A DNA stretch of 64,000 bases from Hominilimicola fabiformis (GTDB lineage Bacteria; Bacillota; Clostridia; UBA1381). The notes beneath the pieces were generated by a model. The model was not told the origin of the DNA and did not search any database. It was given only the letters and a program-made list of their open reading frames with translations. This document shows positions 26,139 through 35,605 of this stretch, piece by piece; the first letter of the stretch is position 1; each line of letters starts with the position of its first letter. The stretch lies in NCBI RefSeq assembly GCF_020687385.1, contig NZ_JAJEQM010000001.1:62001-126000 (forward strand). The letters run 5' to 3'. Position numbers and translations under genes: made by a program.

Positions 26139-27182
26139 TTGAACAAAAATATTATTAGTCTTGAAAACATTGCCGTTTCCTTTGACGGTGAGAAGATTTT
26201 AAACGACATCAATCTTGACATTAAGGACAAAGAATTTGTAACGTTTCTCGGCCCATCGGGCTGCGGAAAGACAACCACACTTAGAATTATAGGTGGGTTT
26301 TTAAAGCCTGACAGCGGTATTGTCAGGTTTGACGGTAAGGAGATTAATAATATACCTCCTTATAAACGTAATGTTAATACGGTGTTTCAGAGATACGCGC
26401 TTTTTCCTCATTTGAATGTGTATGATAATATTGCATTCGGATTGAAGATAAAGAAATTTTCTGATAAGGAAATTCAAAAGCGTGTCGGAGCAATGCTGGA
26501 GCTTGTAAACCTTAAAGGTTTTGAAAAACGCTCAATCGACAGACTTTCCGGCGGTCAGCAGCAGAGAGTTGCCATTGCAAGGGCACTTGTCAATGAGCCG
26601 AAGGTGCTTCTTCTTGACGAGCCTTTGGGCGCGCTTGATTTGAAGCTTAGAAAAGATATGCAGATTGAATTAAAGCGTATTCAGCAAAGCCTTGAAATTA
26701 CGTTTATATATGTAACACACGACCAGGAGGAGGCTCTTACAATGAGTGATACGGTCGTGGTAATGAATAACGGTGATATTCAGCAAATCGGTTCTCCGGT
26801 TGATATATATAATGAGCCTAAAAACGCATTCGTTGCCGACTTTATCGGTGAAAGCAATATCCTAAACGGTATGATGGTTAAGGATTTGCTTGTTGAGATA
26901 AACGGTCACAGATTTGAATGTGTTGATACGGGATTCGGTGAAAATAAACCTGTTGACGTTGTTATACGTCCTGAGGATATTCAGCTTGTTAAGCCTGACG
27001 ATTCACATATTTCGGGTGTTGTGCAGTCTGTCACGTTTAAGGGTGTGCATTATGAAATGCTTATCGAGGCTTATGACCACGATTGGCTTGTACATTCGAC
27101 AAAGGCGGCAGAAGTGGGAAGTACGGTCGGTATAAAGTTCGATCCGTATGACATACATATTATGCACAAGATGAACGATTAA
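26139..27182 (+). CDS. potA: Spermidine/putrescine ABC transporter ATP-binding protein
   Basis: The 347-residue ATPase powers polyamine import. Walker A is [11 protein letters not shown], the ABC signature [15 protein letters not shown], Walker [14 protein letters not shown], and the switch His in VTHDQEEA. The C-terminal TOBE domain has [10 protein letters not shown]. The start is TTG 26139 with a GGGAGG site 9 bases before. It is the first gene of a four-gene operon with potB 10 bases downstream. Confidence 0.95.
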   Translation: MNKNIISLENIAVSFDGEKILNDINLDIKDKEFVTFLGPSGCGKTTTLRIIGGFLKPDSGIVRFDGKEINNIPPYKRNVNTVFQRYALFPHLNVYDNIAFGLKIKKFSDKEIQKRVGAMLELVNLKGFEKRSIDRLSGGQQQRVAIARALVNEPKVLLLDEPLGALDLKLRKDMQIELKRIQQSLEITFIYVTHDQEEALTMSDTVVVMNNGDIQQIGSPVDIYNEPKNAFVADFIGESNILNGMMVKDLLVEINGHRFECVDTGFGENKPVDVVIRPEDIQLVKPDDSHISGVVQSVTFKGVHYEMLIEAYDHDWLVHSTKAAEVGSTVGIKFDPYDIHIMHKMND

Positions 27183-27192
27183 GGAGGTAGAG

Positions 27193-28002
27193 ATGATGAA
27201 AAAACTTGTTTCCGCTCCTTATCTTTTGTGGATGGCGATATTTATTATTGTTCCGCTTATAATGGTGGCATACTTTGCTTTAACCGATACAAACGGAGCA
27301 TTTACGCTTGACAATCTTGCGGCGGTGTCGCAGTATTCAAATATATTTATTCGTTCAATATGGCTTGCGGCGGTCGCGACGGTGATATGTTTTATCATAG
27401 CGTATCCGCTTGCACTGATACTTGCCAATACGGATAAAAGCTATCAAAGTACGGTGCTTATGATAGTAATGCTCCCAATGTGGATGAACTTTCTTTTGAG
27501 AACGTACGCATGGATGACACTTTTGGGCAATAACGGACTTATTAACAGCTTTTTTGGGCTTTTCGGACTTGGTCCGTTTAAAATGCTGAATACATCGGGT
27601 GCGGTTGTGCTTGGTATGGTTTATAACTATTTGCCGTATATGATACTTCCGCTTTATACTGTAATGGAAAAGATAGATAAAAGCGTTATCGAGGCGGCTC
27701 ACGATTTGGGCTGTAACAATGTAAAGACTATGTTCAAGGTTATTGTACCGCTGAGTATGCCCGGAATAATGTCGGGTATCACAATGGTGTTTGTGCCGGC
27801 AATCAGTACATTTATTATTTCAAGAATGCTCGGCGGCGGTTCTAACCTGCTTATCGGTGACCTTATAGAAATGCAGTTTCTCGGAAATTCGTATAATCCG
27901 AACTTAGGTGCGGCAATTTCGCTTGTGCTTATGGTTATCATTCTGCTGATTATGACAATACTTAATCAGTTTGATGATGATGAAGATAAGGTGCTTATGT
28001 AA
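27193..28002 (+). CDS. potB: Spermidine/putrescine ABC transporter permease PotB
   Basis: The 269-residue permease has six membrane helices. The EAA coupling loop is EAAHDLGCNNVKTMFKVIVPLSMPGI, split here as EAAHDLGCNN and FKVIVPLSMPGI. The N-terminal half has the MLPMWMNFLLRTYAW phrase typical of PotB. The AAGGAGGTAG site lies just before two ATG codons (27193, 27196). Together with PotC it forms the membrane channel. Confidence 0.94.
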   Translation: MMKKLVSAPYLLWMAIFIIVPLIMVAYFALTDTNGAFTLDNLAAVSQYSNIFIRSIWLAAVATVICFIIAYPLALILANTDKSYQSTVLMIVMLPMWMNFLLRTYAWMTLLGNNGLINSFFGLFGLGPFKMLNTSGAVVLGMVYNYLPYMILPLYTVMEKIDKSVIEAAHDLGCNNVKTMFKVIVPLSMPGIMSGITMVFVPAISTFIISRMLGGGSNLLIGDLIEMQFLGNSYNPNLGAAISLVLMVIILLIMTILNQFDDDEDKVLM

Positions 28003-28029
28003 GTTTATAAGAAAGGACGTGGGATTTAA

Positions 28030-28824
28030 TTGAAAAAATTATCAAAGGTCTATATGGCTCTTGTTTTATTGTTCCTGTATATACCGATTTTTGTGCTTAT
28101 TGTGTTTTCGTTTAACGTAACAAAAAGCCGTTCGGTGTTTTCGGGATTTACATTTGATTGGTACATAAAGCTGTTTCATAACGGACTTATAATGAAATCG
28201 CTTTTAAATACAGTAATAGTTGCGACAGTTGCGTCAATCGCCGCGACAATTCTCGGTACTGCGGCGGCAATCGGTATAAACAATATGAAAAAACTGCCGC
28301 GAACGATTGTTATGCAGGGTACGAACATTCCTATTATTAACCCCGAAATCGTTACGGGTGTTTCGCTTATGCTTTTGTTCGTGTTCTTTGCGGCAAGAAT
28401 GAATTTTGAATTTGGCTTTGTGACGCTTATCATAGCACATATCACGTTTGACGTGCCGTATGTAATTCTGAACATAATGCCGAAATTCAGACAGATGAAT
28501 CCGCATCTTTACGAGGCGGCACAGGATTTGGGGTGCAGTCCTGTTTCGGCATTTTTCAAGGTTGTTTTGCCTGAAATATTGCCGGGTGTAATTTCGGGAT
28601 TTTTGATGTCGTTCACATTTTCGCTTGATGATTTTGTTATCAGTTACTTTACAAGCGGTGCAACGTCACAAACATTGCCGATTACGATTTATTCAATGAC
28701 AAGACGTAAGGTAAGCCCTGAAATAAACGCACTTTCAACAATAATTTTTGTAATCGTGGTTATAGTGCTTGTTGTTAAGAATGTAATTGAGCGTAGAAAT
28801 GCGGTAAAGCGAGGTGTTAAATGA
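28030..28824 (+). CDS. potC: Spermidine/putrescine ABC transporter permease PotC
   Basis: The 264-residue permease has six helices and the N-terminal YIPIFVLIVFSFN and FTFDWYIKLF phrases of PotC. Its coupling loop is EAAQDLGCSPVSAFFKVVLPE, here given as EAAQDLGCSPVSAFFKV. The TTG start at 28030 follows GAAAGGACGTGGG. Its stop overlaps the potD start (ATGA). Confidence 0.94.
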   Translation: MKKLSKVYMALVLLFLYIPIFVLIVFSFNVTKSRSVFSGFTFDWYIKLFHNGLIMKSLLNTVIVATVASIAATILGTAAAIGINNMKKLPRTIVMQGTNIPIINPEIVTGVSLMLLFVFFAARMNFEFGFVTLIIAHITFDVPYVILNIMPKFRQMNPHLYEAAQDLGCSPVSAFFKVVLPEILPGVISGFLMSFTFSLDDFVISYFTSGATSQTLPITIYSMTRRKVSPEINALSTIIFVIVVIVLVVKNVIERRNAVKRGVK

Positions 28825-30092
28825 TGAAAAAATTTATACTTGCTTTAATTTCAATGTCGCTTTTGTTTGCAAGCGGTTGTGCGCATATTGAGGAATACGA
28901 TACGGAGGAAACGGCAGATACGGAAGAAACAACGGAAGTACAGACTGTAACGGTTGATAATCCCGAATACTATACGCGGTTTAAGAATGACGGCATATCA
29001 ATAAACGTGTATAACTGGGGTGAATATATTCCTGACGGAAGTGAGGAGGGCGTACTTAACTTAAACGCCGAATTTACAAAGCTTACGGGCATAACGGTAA
29101 ATTACAGTACATATGCTACGAACGAGGAGCTTTACGCAAAGTTGAAGGGCGGCGGCTCGACTTATGATATTATCATTCCTTCAGATTATATGATTTCAAG
29201 AATGATAAAAGAAAATATGCTTGAACCGCTTGATAAGTCGAATATTCCGAATTTTGCAAATATAATGGATAAGTTTAAGAGCTCGGAATATGATCCCGGC
29301 TCAAAGTATTCCGTGCCGTATACATGGGGAACGGTCGGAATTATCTATGATACGACTGTTGTAGATGAGGAGGATATTGGCTGGGATATTCTTTGGGATG
29401 AAGATTATTCGGGCAGAATATTGATGTTCGATAATCCGCGTGACGCATTTGCGATTGCGGAAAATATGCTTGGATATTCGCTTAATACTGAAAACAGCGA
29501 AGAACTTGAAAAAGCGGCGGAAAAGCTGAAAGAACAGAAAAAAGTTGTTCAGGCGTATGTAATGGACGAAATATTTGATAAGATGGGTGCAGGTGAGGCA
29601 ATAATAGCACCGTATTACGCAGGTGACGCTGTAACGCTTATGGACGAATATGAGGACCTTGGTTTTGTAATTCCCGACAGCGGTACAAACTTGTTTATAG
29701 ATGCGGTTTGTATTCCTAAGGGCTGCAGAAATAAAGAGGCGGCGGAAATGTATATTAATTTCTTGAATGAGCCTGACGTTGCATATGCGATTGCAGATTT
29801 TATCGGATATTCAACTCCAAACCAAAAAGCATATGAAATGCTTGATGATGAAGTGAAAAATGACGGTATATCTTATCTTGATGATGATTATATCGAGGAA
29901 AAAACGACTGTTTTCTGTAATCTTTCAGATGAGGCAAATCAGAAAATGCAGACGCTTTGGACTGATATGAAGTCGTCAGAAGAACAAACACCGAATAAAG
30001 TGATAGTTCCGGCATTTATGTCAGTGTGCGTCATTGCGTCATTGATTATATTAATAAGAAGATATATTAAAAAGAAGAAAGATATGTTTTAA
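28821..30092 (+). CDS. potD: Polyamine-binding lipoprotein PotD with extra C-terminal membrane anchor
   Basis: The 423-residue protein begins with a lipoprotein signal peptide ending in LLFASGC. An acidic linker is followed by the solute-binding domain from about residue 55 (INVYNWGEYIPDG, YDIIIPSDYMI, YSVPYTWGTVGIIYD, GNL-type contacts later). Unusually, the C-terminus has a second hydrophobic segment (PAFMSVCVIASLIILI, residues 392-411) ending in RRYIKKKKDMF, which would tether the protein at both ends. PotD normally has none. It overlaps potC by 4 bases and ends the operon. Confidence 0.93.
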   Translation: MMKKFILALISMSLLFASGCAHIEEYDTEETADTEETTEVQTVTVDNPEYYTRFKNDGISINVYNWGEYIPDGSEEGVLNLNAEFTKLTGITVNYSTYATNEELYAKLKGGGSTYDIIIPSDYMISRMIKENMLEPLDKSNIPNFANIMDKFKSSEYDPGSKYSVPYTWGTVGIIYDTTVVDEEDIGWDILWDEDYSGRILMFDNPRDAFAIAENMLGYSLNTENSEELEKAAEKLKEQKKVVQAYVMDEIFDKMGAGEAIIAPYYAGDAVTLMDEYEDLGFVIPDSGTNLFIDAVCIPKGCRNKEAAEMYINFLNEPDVAYAIADFIGYSTPNQKAYEMLDDEVKNDGISYLDDDYIEEKTTVFCNLSDEANQKMQTLWTDMKSSEEQTPNKVIVPAFMSVCVIASLIILIRRYIKKKKDMF

Positions 30093-30096
30093 TAAA

Positions 30097-30148
30097 CGGC
30101 GACCGCTGGTCGCCGCTACGAGGTAGTAGTGGCGGTCATCGGCCGCCC
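30097..30148. repeat. GC-rich double palindrome after potD
   Basis: GGCGACC-GCT-GGTCGCC is a perfect 7-bp hairpin. A second imperfect one, GGCGG...CCGCC, follows 16 bases later. The unit is far more GC-rich than its AT-rich flanks and looks like an inserted dispersed repeat; it may also act as the operon terminator (it is followed by CTTTT). Confidence 0.5.
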
Positions 30149-30150
30149 TT

Positions 30151-30179
30151 TTGACTTATATATATTAATATGCTATAAT
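30151..30179 (+). promoter_or_regulatory. Promoter of coaX
   Basis: TTGACT and TATAAT, 17-base spacer, with extended -10 TGC. The start codon follows after 32 bases. Confidence 0.75.
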
Positions 30180-30211
30180 TATATATAAGTTTAAATTAAG
30201 GGGATAAAAAA

Positions 30212-30973
30212 ATGATACTTGCAATAGACATTGGAAATACAAACATAGTGGTAGGATGTTGTAAGGACAACAAAGTTTCGTTTGTGGAACGAATTTCTAC
30301 AAATCACACTGCAACGGAGCTTGAATATGCTGTTTCGATAAAAACGATTTTGGAGCTTTACAACATTGATTTTTCTGAAATTGACGGTGCGATAATATCA
30401 TCGGTTGTTCCTACTGTCACAATCACTATGAAAAGAGCGATAAAGAAAATTACAGGCTGTGAGGCAATGATTATCGGACCGGGTATAAAGACGGGTTTAA
30501 GCATTGTTATAGACAATCCCGCACAACTCGGCAGTGACTTGGTTGTTGACGCGGTTGCGGGAATACATGAATACGGTGCGCCGATTATAATATTTGACCT
30601 TGGCACCGCAACGACTATTTCGGTAGTCGATAAGAATAACAACTACATCGGCGGTGTTATAATGCCGGGAATGGGTATTTCGCTTAACGCAATGGTAAGC
30701 GGTACTTCGCAACTTCCGAGAATTAGCCTTGAAGAACCGAAAAAGATTATCGGCTCAAATACCGTTGACTGTATGAAAAGCGGTATATTGTACGGTACTG
30801 CGTCAAGTATGGACGGAATGATTGAGCGTATCAAGGAAGAAATCGGTGAGGCGAAAGTTGTCGCAACAGGCGGACTTGCAAATACGGTTGTTCCGCATTG
30901 TAAAAATGACATAATTCTTGATGACGAACTTTTGCTTAAAGGACTTATGATAATATATAATAAAAACATTTAA
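30212..30973 (+). CDS. coaX: Type III pantothenate kinase
   Basis: The 253-residue kinase makes 4'-phosphopantothenate, the first step of coenzyme A synthesis. It has the ASKHA phosphate-binding start LAIDIGNTNIVVG, VPTVT, NPAQLGSDLVVDAVAG, DLGTATTISVVD and GGVIMPGMGISLNAM, all canonical for CoaX. GTASSMDGMI and VATGGLA complete the fold. It is monocistronic with its own promoter. Confidence 0.95.
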   Translation: MILAIDIGNTNIVVGCCKDNKVSFVERISTNHTATELEYAVSIKTILELYNIDFSEIDGAIISSVVPTVTITMKRAIKKITGCEAMIIGPGIKTGLSIVIDNPAQLGSDLVVDAVAGIHEYGAPIIIFDLGTATTISVVDKNNNYIGGVIMPGMGISLNAMVSGTSQLPRISLEEPKKIIGSNTVDCMKSGILYGTASSMDGMIERIKEEIGEAKVVATGGLANTVVPHCKNDIILDDELLLKGLMIIYNKNI

Positions 30974-31053
30974 TTTCAATAAATTCCCACTTGTAGAATA
31001 GCAGAATATGCACAAAATATTAACATAGTTTAATGGAAAGCGGGGAAGAAAAT

Positions 31054-33219
31054 TTGAAGAATAATAAAGTTTTTGAAGTTCTGCAACGCGTCGGCAGGTC
31101 GTTTATGCTGCCGATTGCAATTTTGCCTGTTGCAGGACTTTTTCTGGGTATAGGAAGTTCTTTCACAAATGAAACAATGCTTAAAGCATACGGTCTTTAC
31201 GGCATAATGGGACCGGGAACGATAATTCACGGCATTTTAACGGTTATGAGTGCCGCCGGAAGTATCGTTTTTGATAATTTGCCGTTGCTTTTTGCAATCG
31301 GTGTTGCAATCGGTATGGCGAAACGTGAAAAAGAAGTCGCCGCACTTGCGAGTGTTATTGCGTTTTTTATTATGCACACTGCCATAAGTGCGTTGATTTC
31401 CGTAAATTATGCCGGCGGCGATATGAGTATGGACGCAATGGAACAGGCTGTTGTGAATTTGGAGCAAAATCTCGGTCTGAGCGGTGCAACGTCAATGGTA
31501 CTTGGTATATATACGCTTAATATGGGCGTGTTTGGCGGTATTATAGTCGGACTTGGTACGGCGGCACTGCACAACAGATTTTACAAAATACAACTTCCGC
31601 AAGTGCTGTCATTTTTCGGCGGTACAAGATTTGTGCCGATAATATCGGCGGTGGTGTTTTTGCTTGTCGGAATACTTATGTATTTTATTTGGCCGTATAT
31701 TCAAAAAGTTATTTCAATGCTTGGAAATCTCGTACAGAATACGGGCTATATCGGTACACTGATTTACGGAATAATCGAACGTGCGTTAATACCGTTCGGA
31801 CTTCATCATGTATTCTATATGCCGTTTTGGCAGACAAATGTCGGAGGCTCAATGGAGATTGCAGGTCAGACAATAAACGGTGCACAAAATATATTCTTTG
31901 CACAGCTTGCCGACCCTAACACAACGAAATTTTCCGTTGACGCAACGCGTTTTATGGCAGGTAAATTCCCGTTTATGATGTTCGGTTTGCCGGGTGCGGC
32001 ACTTGCAATGTACAGATGTGCCAGAAACGAAAAGAAAAAAGTTGTCGGAGGACTTTTGCTTTCGGCGGCATTGACGGCATTTTTGACAGGTATAACAGAG
32101 CCGCTTGAATTTACATTCTTGTTCGTTGCACCGATTTTGTATGTTGTGCATTGTGTGCTTGCAGGTATCTCGTTTATGCTTATGCATATATTCGGTGTCG
32201 GAGTCGGTATGACGTTCTCGGGCGGACTTATAGATATGACTCTTTTCGGTATAATGCAAGGTAATGCAAAAACTCATTGGCTTTATATCGTGCTTGTCGG
32301 TATTGTGTATTTCTTCGTTTATTGGGGTGTATTCACGTTCCTTATAAAGAAATTTAACTTTAAAACTCCGGGTCGTGAGGCGGATAATGAGGAAACAAAG
32401 CTTTATACGCGTTCAGATGTGAATGCGAAAAAAGACGGAAAGACAGATATGACGTCTGTTTTGATTTTAAAAGGACTTGGAGGTAAAGAAAATATCGCCG
32501 ATATTGACTGTTGTGCAACAAGACTTCGTATTACGGTGCATAACAGTGACGCGGTCAGCGAGGATATTTTAAAACAAAGCGGTGCGGCAGGTGTAATTAA
32601 AAAGGGTAACGGTATACAGGTTATTTACGGTCCGCGAGTAACGGTTATAAAGTCGCATTTGGAGGACTTTATGGAAAGTAAGGAAAGCGTCGATTTAAGC
32701 GGTTATGGTGTGGCGGATAATGAAATACAAACTGAAAAAGAAACTGCACCGAAAGCAGACGGAACGGAAATATTCCTTTCATCTCCGATAAGAGGAAAAG
32801 CAGTACCGCTTGAAAAGGTGGATGATGAGGTATTCTCTGCCGGAATACTCGGACAAGGTATTGCGATTGAGCCGAGCGAGGGCAAGGTTTTCGCACCGGT
32901 TGACGGTGTGGTTGAAAACATTCCGAAAAGTAAGCACGCTATCGCAATAACTGCGGATAATGATGCAAATATTTTAATTCACGTCGGTCTTGATACAGTT
33001 GAACTTGACGGTAACGGATTTGACGTAAAAGTTGCAAACGGTGCAAAAATCAAAAAAGGCGACTTGCTTATGACGTTTAATTTAAGCGGAATAAAGAAAC
33101 AGGGCTATAAAATGATAACGCCTATGGTAGTTTGTAACGCAGATGAATTTGCGGAATTTAAAACCGTTGCCGACGGTGATGTGAATGTCGGTGATGATGT
33201 GATAAGAATAGTCAGATAA
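31054..33219 (+). CDS. PTS transporter subunit EIICBA, glucose/N-acetylglucosamine type
   Basis: This fusion imports and phosphorylates a hexose. The membrane EIIC domain (residues 1-430) shows VLQRVGRSFMLPIAILPVAG, FGLHHVFYMPFW and GITEPLEFTFLF. EIIB (about 465-540) has the phosphocysteine in DCCATRLRITV. EIIA (about 570-720) has SPIRGKAVPLEKV, MGQG-like LGQGIAIEP and the active His in NILIHVGLDTV. I prefer TTG 31054, 6 bases after GGGGAAG; ATG 31033 has no ribosome site. The sugar could be glucose, N-acetylglucosamine or maltose-type. No antiterminator gene is adjacent. Confidence 0.9.
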   Translation: MKNNKVFEVLQRVGRSFMLPIAILPVAGLFLGIGSSFTNETMLKAYGLYGIMGPGTIIHGILTVMSAAGSIVFDNLPLLFAIGVAIGMAKREKEVAALASVIAFFIMHTAISALISVNYAGGDMSMDAMEQAVVNLEQNLGLSGATSMVLGIYTLNMGVFGGIIVGLGTAALHNRFYKIQLPQVLSFFGGTRFVPIISAVVFLLVGILMYFIWPYIQKVISMLGNLVQNTGYIGTLIYGIIERALIPFGLHHVFYMPFWQTNVGGSMEIAGQTINGAQNIFFAQLADPNTTKFSVDATRFMAGKFPFMMFGLPGAALAMYRCARNEKKKVVGGLLLSAALTAFLTGITEPLEFTFLFVAPILYVVHCVLAGISFMLMHIFGVGVGMTFSGGLIDMTLFGIMQGNAKTHWLYIVLVGIVYFFVYWGVFTFLIKKFNFKTPGREADNEETKLYTRSDVNAKKDGKTDMTSVLILKGLGGKENIADIDCCATRLRITVHNSDAVSEDILKQSGAAGVIKKGNGIQVIYGPRVTVIKSHLEDFMESKESVDLSGYGVADNEIQTEKETAPKADGTEIFLSSPIRGKAVPLEKVDDEVFSAGILGQGIAIEPSEGKVFAPVDGVVENIPKSKHAIAITADNDANILIHVGLDTVELDGNGFDVKVANGAKIKKGDLLMTFNLSGIKKQGYKMITPMVVCNADEFAEFKTVADGDVNVGDDVIRIVR

Positions 33220-33220
33220 C

Positions 33221-33252
33221 AAAAAGGACGGTTTTAAAACCGTCCTTTTTTG
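33221..33252 (+). terminator. Terminator of the PTS gene
   Basis: AAAAAGGACGGTTTT pairs with AAAACCGTCCTTTTT; nearly perfect palindrome, usable in both directions. Confidence 0.9.
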
Positions 33253-33298
33253 AATATCGAATATTTTGCACATTCCGAACAATTTATTGGATTCTGAA

Positions 33299-34366
33299 TT
33301 AGTCTATCTTAACTGTCCAACCGAACTCGTCTTTTATTTTGCCCCATTGAATACCTGTAAGAGTATCATAAAGCATATGAGTAACTTCGCCGATTTCGCC
33401 GTTGTTTACAGGCATTACAAGGTCACCGTACTTAAGTTCGCCGATAGGCGAAATAACAGCGGCAGTACCTGTACCCCAAGCTTCTTCAAGCTTACCTGCT
33501 TTGAATGCCTCAACAAGTTCATCGATTGAAAGACGACGTTCTGAAACTTTGTAACCCTTTGACTGAAGAAGTTCAATAATTGACATTCTTGTAATACCGC
33601 CAAGAATTGAGCCTACAAGAGCAGGAGTAACAACTTCGCCGTCAATTTTGAAGAATACGTTCATTGAACCAACTTCTTCAACGTACTTTCTTTCAACACC
33701 GTCAAGCCATAGAGTTTGAACATAACCTTGTTCAGCGGCCTCTTCCTGACCCTTTAGAGAAATAGCATAGTTAGCGCCGGCTTTTGTGAAACCTGTACCG
33801 CCGATTACGGCACGAACATACTTCTGTTCAACGAAGATTTTAACAGGTGCGATACCTTGCGGATAATATGCTCCGACCGGTGAAAGAATAATTGCAAATG
33901 TAAGGTGCTTTGCAGGGTGAACACCAACTTGTGCGTCAGTAGCGAATATGTAAGGTCTGATGTAAAGTGAAGTACCGTCAAGTGAAGGTACCCAGTCCTT
34001 ATCTACTTCTACAAGTGTTTTGATTGCCTTTATAGCAAATTCTTCATCTATCTTAGGAATGCAAAGACGATCACACGAAACGTTCATTCTTGCCATATTC
34101 TTATCAGGACGGAAAAGTTGAATTGAACCGTCAGCTGTACGATAAGCCTTCATACCTTCAAAGATTTCCTGTGCATAGTGAAGTACCATAGCGGCAGGAT
34201 CAAGTTCAAACGGGCCGTAAGGGACGATTCTTGGGTTGTGCCAACCCTCTCCCTCGTCATAGTTCATAATGAACATATGGTCGGTATAATATTGACCAAA
34301 ACCAAGCTTTGATTCATCAGCAGGCTTTTGTTTTGGAGTAGTTGTTTTTGTGATTGAGATTTCCAT
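33299..34366 (-). CDS. ilvE: Branched-chain amino acid aminotransferase
   Basis: The 355-residue PLP enzyme transfers amino groups between glutamate and valine, leucine or isoleucine. Motifs are the N-terminal GFGQYYTDHMF, HYAQEIFEGMKAYR, the arginine-containing FRPDKNMARMN, the PLP lysine region WLDGVERKYVEEVGSMNVFF and the phosphate-binding GSILGGITR. It is of the longer (type II, about 355 residues) class. An AAAGGAGCG site lies 9 bases before ATG 34366. The gene stands alone. Confidence 0.95.
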   Translation of the reverse strand: MEISITKTTTPKQKPADESKLGFGQYYTDHMFIMNYDEGEGWHNPRIVPYGPFELDPAAMVLHYAQEIFEGMKAYRTADGSIQLFRPDKNMARMNVSCDRLCIPKIDEEFAIKAIKTLVEVDKDWVPSLDGTSLYIRPYIFATDAQVGVHPAKHLTFAIILSPVGAYYPQGIAPVKIFVEQKYVRAVIGGTGFTKAGANYAISLKGQEEAAEQGYVQTLWLDGVERKYVEEVGSMNVFFKIDGEVVTPALVGSILGGITRMSIIELLQSKGYKVSERRLSIDELVEAFKAGKLEEAWGTGTAAVISPIGELKYGDLVMPVNNGEIGEVTHMLYDTLTGIQWGKIKDEFGWTVKID

Positions 34367-34509
34367 TGTAAACGCTCCTTTTATTTTTCATACATAAACA
34401 AAATTTGTTTATCACATTATATTATACCGCTTTTTTTTAGCGTTGTAAAGTAGTATAGTGTATTTTTGCGACATTTTTTATAAATAAAATTACAATATTG
34501 TACCAATAT

Positions 34510-34542
34510 AAAAGGACAAAGTTAAAACAGCTTTGTCCTTAG
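34510..34542 (-). terminator. Terminator of the pyrE/SLH operon
   Basis: On the minus strand AAGGACAAAG pairs with CTTTGTCCTT and is followed by TTATATT. Confidence 0.85.
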
Positions 34543-34546
34543 AATC

Positions 34547-35599
34547 TTATGATAACAAATTATAAAGTCTGACGATTGTTGCAACGGCTTGTTCAACAGT
34601 ATACTGACCTTGCGGATTAAATTCTTCCTCCGTAATACCTGTCATTATACCGTGTTCGTTCGCCCAAGTTACAAAGAATTTTGCCCAAGGGGAGATTAAA
34701 TCGGTGTCGTTGTATGTAAGGCTTGTTTCTGTTCCGATCCACATATACATTTCCGCAACTTTACATAGCAGTGTTGCCGCCTCTTCACGCGTTATTGTGC
34801 CGTCAGGGTCGAAATGTGATTCGTCTTTACCGTTTACAATGCCGAGTGCGTAAAGTATGTTGACGGAATCGTCAGCGTCGTTACAATCGACAAAGTAATT
34901 TTTAAGATACGGCTTGTTTTGGTCTTGCATATACTTGTCAAGTGACGAGTAATTTTCTTTCACGCAAATTAGATTTGCAAGCAATATACAAAATTGTTCA
35001 CGTGTAATATTTTCAGAATAGTTGCCTGTAAATTCATACGGCAAAATATTTTTGCTTGCCGCCTCTCTTGCAAAAGGCTGTGCCCAAGGTGATGACGGAA
35101 GTTTCAAAAAGTCGTTTGACGTAACGCGGTGTATTTCCTCACCGTTCACCTTTTCTTCCGCATCGCGGTACATACTGTCAAGATAAAGCAATTTTTCTGT
35201 ATTTGCCTTATTTAATTTGTAGCAAACGTAATTGTTGCTTCCGTACATACCAATCTGCAAACCCGAATTAAGCATATAGCTCTTTACGCCGTCATTTGTA
35301 TAGATGTTTACGGAAATACCGCGAAATGGGGTAGGGTTTATCTTTCTGTAAACAGTCATATCTTGAATTGTTGAGTAAAATTCGTTTATTTCGTCTTTTG
35401 TGAGGTCGGTATATTTGCCCTCGGCAATATCCGAAACCGTTATACGCGTTATTTCATCGGCGTTAAAAACTCCGAGTGCGTCAGAAAAAGTCATATTTTC
35501 CGGCAAATCAACCACATTATATGCGTGTGCGGTAAGCGCAAGCATAAGAAGCAGTACAGTCGGAACAATAATTTTAAATAATCGTTTAATTTTAATCAC
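34547..35599 (-). CDS. Secreted SLH-domain protein with N-terminal unknown domain
   Basis: The product, about 350 residues, has a signal peptide ending in LTAHA. A unique domain of about 140 residues follows, with beta-rich features such as GVKSYMLNSGLQIGMYG. Three SLH-like repeats then cover residues 170-350 (WAQPFAREAASKNILP, ILYALGIVNGKDESHFDPDG, WAKFFVTWANEHGIMTG). The start is unclear: the GTG at 35599 is part of the GGAGGTG ribosome site itself, whereas an ATT codon at 35590 has ideal spacing and yields a Lys-Arg-rich signal start. It is the last gene of the sigma-factor/pyrE operon, 6 bases after pyrE. Confidence 0.85.
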   Translation of the reverse strand: MIKIKRLFKIIVPTVLLLMLALTAHAYNVVDLPENMTFSDALGVFNADEITRITVSDIAEGKYTDLTKDEINEFYSTIQDMTVYRKINPTPFRGISVNIYTNDGVKSYMLNSGLQIGMYGSNNYVCYKLNKANTEKLLYLDSMYRDAEEKVNGEEIHRVTSNDFLKLPSSPWAQPFAREAASKNILPYEFTGNYSENITREQFCILLANLICVKENYSSLDKYMQDQNKPYLKNYFVDCNDADDSVNILYALGIVNGKDESHFDPDGTITREEAATLLCKVAEMYMWIGTETSLTYNDTDLISPWAKFFVTWANEHGIMTGITEEEFNPQGQYTVEQAVATIVRLYNLLS

Positions 35600-35605
35600 C
35601 TCCGT

